Positions 60,886-64,000 of a stretch of 64,000 bases of DNA are shown here, piece after piece. A program made the translations under genes and the position numbers. This DNA comes from Cenococcum geophilum 1.58 (lineage: Eukaryota; Ascomycota; Dothideomycetes; Gloniales; Gloniaceae): assembly GCA_001692895.1 (NCBI GenBank), contig KV748200.1, positions 1,128,914 to 1,192,913 on the forward strand, written 5' to 3'. The notes under the pieces were generated by a model that ran no database searches, was not told the DNA's origin, and saw only the letters and a list, made by a program, of their open reading frames with translations. How positions within the stretch are numbered: position 1 is the first letter of the stretch; each line of letters opens with the position of its first letter.

Positions 60886-62812
60886 ATGCGAACAGCAACC
60901 CAAGCCTTCTACCTAGCAGTATTCTCACTGCTAGGTTCATCGCACGCTGCATCGTATGCCCGTGAAGCTACCAAATCCAAACCGTTACCTCCGAACGTTT
61001 GCGAAGTAAGCAATTCATCCGCGTGCGAAGCGCCCACGGAGCCACAGAATCCTAAACATACCATACAGTTTGAGCCTGGGGCGATAGTCTCCGATGCGTG
61101 TGCTTCATATTCTACTCTCGAAGGCCTTAACAATGCGATACATCCTTATCTCCACTCCATTACCCAGAACACCGACTTTTTCTCCCACTACCGCCTCAAC
61201 CTGTACAATAAGAAATGTCCGTTTTGGTCAGATGAGAATGGCATGTGCGGCAACATTGCATGCGCCGTAAATACCCTGGATAACGAAGAGGATATACCCT
61301 TAGTGTGGCGGGCGCATGAACTAGGAAAACTAGAAGGACCCACCGCACAGCATCCCGGAAAGAAGTTACAAGAGGAAAGAAGGTCGCGGCCACTTCAGGG
61401 TGAACTGGGGGATGATGTGGGCGAGAGCTGTGTAGTTGAATACGACGACGAATGCGACCACCGGGATTACTGCGTCCCTGACGACGAGAGCGCCACGGCT
61501 AAGGGAGATTATGTTAGTCTTGTGGACAATCCCGAACGATTTACGGGATACACGGGAGTGGGATCGCAGCAGGTCTGGGAAGCCATTTATCGCGAAAATT
61601 GTTTCTCCAAGCCTTCGAAAAATGGTAAAAGCACTACAGGAAGTTCAACCCCTGGAGGCTTTGGTGGCCTGCAACAAAACCAAGCCGCTAATGAGCTCCG
61701 CAACGCCATGCGAGAACAAGGTCTCCAACAAGGCGTGAAATCCGCGATCGCCCAAGGTAGTGCTACTGCGCGAGTTGACCCAGTTGAGTTTGACGACGAG
61801 TGCCTCGAGAAGCGTGTCTTTTACCGCGTCATTAGCGGCATGCATGCCTCGATATCTACCCATCTCTGCTGGGATTACCTTAACCAGACCACTGGAGAAT
61901 GGGCCCCAAATCTGTCCTGCTATGAAAATCGTCTTCACAAATTCCCGGACCGAATCTCGAATATTTACTTTAACTATGCTCTAATCATGCGCGCGGTTGG
62001 TAAGATAAAACAGCACATCAAGGATTACGAATTCTGCTCAGCCGACCCAGAGCAAGATATGCGCACTAAAAACATGGTATTGAGACTCGCCTCTGCCATT
62101 CCGTCTGGGCCAGAAATCTTCGATGAGAGCGTTATGTTTCGGGAACCCGGCAACGGCTTAACTCTTAAAGAGGACTTCCGCAACCGCTTCCGTAACGTTT
62201 CCAGGATCATGGATTGCGTAGGGTGTGATAAATGTCGACTTTGGGGGAAGCTGCAAACCGCAGGTTACGGTACAGCTCTCAAAGTTTTGTTTGAGTTCGA
62301 CGAGAAGGACTCGAGCCGGGATCCACCTCTAAGAAGGACAGAGCTTGTGGCTCTTCTGAATACAATGGATCGCCTAAGTCACAGTCTGATCGCCATCAAG
62401 GAATTTAGGCGCATGATCGATGAGAGGGATGGCATGAAAAGCGCTAGTCCTGTCAAAGAAGCGGAAGCTGTCAAGACAAAGCTTCTCCTTGAAGAGGAAG
62501 AGGATGACGGGTACCCTGATTTTACGAGGTCAAACAGAGAAGGCTTGACAGTCATGGAGGAGTTCTGGGAAGAACTGAGTTTAGTCACCCAAGCATTCAT
62601 TTACGTATTCAAAAGCTGGCTGGAATTTCCTGGCTTGTTGTAAGTCCCATATCCAAACCCAAAGCGTATTGGATGAATAGTGCTAATCTTGCGCTTTCTG
62701 CAGATTGAAAATCGTCATCGTCGAATCAAGCCGTCTCTGGGACTATTGGCTCGGGCTACCCATGCGGCCAAGGAGTTGGGAGATTCGATGGCCAAGGAAG
62801 GACGAGCTTTGA
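60886..62812 (+). CDS. ero1: ER oxidoreductin ERO1
   Basis: Two exons, 60886-62639 and 62704-62812, 620 residues. Residues 1-22 are a signal peptide (AFYLAVFSLLGSSHAAS). The shuttle cysteine pair is C121/C126 (CGNIAC), with C111 nearby. The FAD-proximal block GVGSQQVWEAIYRENCF is at about 225-240. The active-site CVGCDKC (C444, C447, C450) is followed by LWGKLQTAGYGTALK. ERO1 reoxidises protein disulfide isomerase in the ER lumen, passing electrons to O2 via FAD. The 64-nt 3' intron (GTAAGT...CTGCAG) adds a tail ending KDEL; without it translation would stop at 62,643. An extra linker (about 150-300, Gly/Gln-rich) is a fungal feature. Confidence 0.95.
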
Positions 62813-63397
62813 TTGTTAAAAAAAATGAATGAATTGTATATTATCCTGACTGTTCTTTGCTCAGGGCATTCTGAGCTGCATAGCTGCCGGCGCACTTAGG
62901 GCTGTAGACTTAACATTTTCTGCAAGGAGGGAGTTCTGGTTAAGGCTGAGATAGGTTGGCGTTTTAGGAGCTTTGGCTTCCGTGGTCGAACTTATGATAG
63001 ATATTTGCATCAACATACTGCAGAACGCAACTTGTACCTAGTCACGCAGAGCATTCACGGCTGACTTTCTAAGCAACTTGCTCACTTGCTGCTACGATGT
63101 ACTGCGCTATAGATTAAATCTTCCACACAAATCCGATTTCTTGAAATACGATTCTTCCATTTTGGCATTGGCCAGGGTNCATGTCTTGCAAACGTACTGT
63201 AGCAAAGTAATTTCGTACTTACCCCGCTGTCGTCATCTCCCCAAAAGGATCACGATATCGCCGTTTGTGTTAGCAAGCAGCCAAGATTGCATAAATCAGC
63301 AATATCATCCCCAGGGTTTTGAGTTGCTTCAATTCTCCCATTTTAGGCCGACTTTTAGCCCTTCTCAAGCTTTATTAGACTACAATCACCAGCAATC
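62813..63397. other. intergenic, promoter region of the thioredoxin-like gene
   Basis: No gene recognised. The plus-strand open frame 63,078-63,407 contains an N and no domain, and overlaps the next gene's start, so it is rejected. A run of A (62,818-62,825) after the ERO1 stop is probably part of its 3' UTR. Confidence 0.4.
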
Positions 63398-64000
63398 ATG
63401 GCTCTAGCACCTAAATTCGCCGGCCAAAAGCTCGCCGCCGCGAACGTCTCACCAAAAGCAGTGCACACTCTCGAGCTCTGTACGTACCTCCCTTGACCCA
63501 ACTCGACCTCAATTGGCTGACGAAAGGGAATATAGACCTCGACTATGTCTGTCCCGTACGTTCTCTCGCCCTACCTCATCCCTACCCCGTCCCTACCAGG
63601 CCAAACCCAGCTAACCCCCCGACTCCAGTTCTCCAAGAAAATGTTCAACACCATCTTCACCACCCTCAAGCCGACCCTAACCTCCCCGCCCTACGCCGAC
63701 CGCCTCGTGACCATCTTCCGGCAGCAGATCCAACCCTGGCACCCGTCATCGACGCTGGTGCACGAAGCCGGGGCCGCCGTGCTTCGGCTGGCGCCGGACA
63801 AGTTCCTGGACTTCAGCAGGGAGCTGTTCGAGCAGCAGACGGCGTACTTCGACGTCAACGTCGTCAACGAGACGCGCAACGCGACGTATGCGCGACTCGC
63901 CAAGCTCGCCGCCCGAGTCGGCGTCGACGAGAAGGCCGTCTTCCAGCTGCTGGTCATCTCGGATAAGCCGGGCCCGGACGGCGCCCTGAATACGGGGAAC
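63398..64000 (+). CDS. DsbA/thioredoxin-like fold protein, 5' part
   Basis: Exons 63398-63479, 63536-63555, 63629-64000 and on beyond the window. The start is MALAPKFAGQKLAA; the second exon is only 20 nt (coding YLDYVCP) and the joined sequence reads EL-YLDYVCP-FSKKMF, a CxxS active-site motif (Cys-Pro-Phe-Ser) of DsbA-like proteins. FRQQIQPWHPSSTLVHEAGA (about 65-84) and YFDVNVVNETRNATY (about 111-125) are conserved in a fungal thioredoxin-like family. CxxS rather than CxxC implies a non-classical role, for example isomerase or glutathione-linked transferase activity. Codons strongly prefer C/G at third position, unlike the accessory genes to the left. The C-terminus is outside the window. 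Confidence 0.88.

Noticed and set aside
63078..63407. 109-codon frame upstream of the thioredoxin-like gene
   Set aside because: Contains an N, no domain, and overlaps the start of a well-supported gene in another frame.
1..64000. CRISPR arrays, rRNA and tRNA genes
   Set aside because: None seen; the only regularly spaced repeats are minisatellites and transposon subterminal units.

Overview
The window looks like a chromosomal segment of a filamentous ascomycete (Pezizomycotina). Genes have many short introns of about 45-75 nt with GTAAGT-like donors and CTAAT/CTGA branch points. Gene families are typically fungal (CorA-like HET-neighbourhood protein, SNF2-RING helicase, STAND/NLR-like protein, ERO1). 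A 42-kb block of transposons carries dense C-to-T/G-to-A damage, with CAG/CAA turned to TAG/TAA and TGG to TAG on both strands, which is the signature of repeat-induced point mutation (RIP). Short runs of N show a draft assembly.

Bases 1-42,000 are a nest of dead mobile elements; no intact host gene is visible. From the left: the 3' end of a LINE inside a Ty3/gypsy chromovirus (copy 1, itself carrying a MITE); a minus-strand Ty1/copia-like element split by a 1-kb trinucleotide-tailed retroelement; a second gypsy element split by a complete copia element (9,341-15,354); unidentified RIPed DNA; a complete gypsy chromovirus (copy 2, 18,097-26,018) with matching 5-bp target duplication; a hAT-like transposase relic; a moderately GC-rich region with minisatellites; several MITEs; and a Tc1/mariner-like transposon (30,151-40,492) swollen by a MITE, a complete LINE (32,067-37,300) and a second copy of the 1-kb retroelement. 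A 5'-truncated LINE closes the block. Many insertions are defined by target-site duplications, and two MITE insertions have an empty site elsewhere in the window.

Bases 42,000-59,600 are an accessory gene region. A degenerate repeat array precedes a CorA-like membrane protein (minus), a 906-residue SNF2-RING helicase (plus), and a nine-exon gene whose conceptual product of 1,582 residues joins a protein kinase, a STAND/NACHT-type P-loop NTPase and C2H2 zinc fingers. A truncated aminoglycoside-phosphotransferase-like gene abuts it tail to tail. A fresh, un-RIPed Mutator-like non-autonomous element with 134-bp perfect inverted repeats and a small RIPed island follow.

Bases 59,650-64,000 look like conserved core genome: a rhodanese/Cdc25-like phosphatase, the ER thiol oxidase ERO1 ending in KDEL after a 3' intron, and the start of a DsbA/thioredoxin-like protein. 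The kinase-STAND-zinc finger protein beside the transposon nest is the most interesting gene: by family knowledge it resembles fungal NOD-like receptors, but its function here is inferred.
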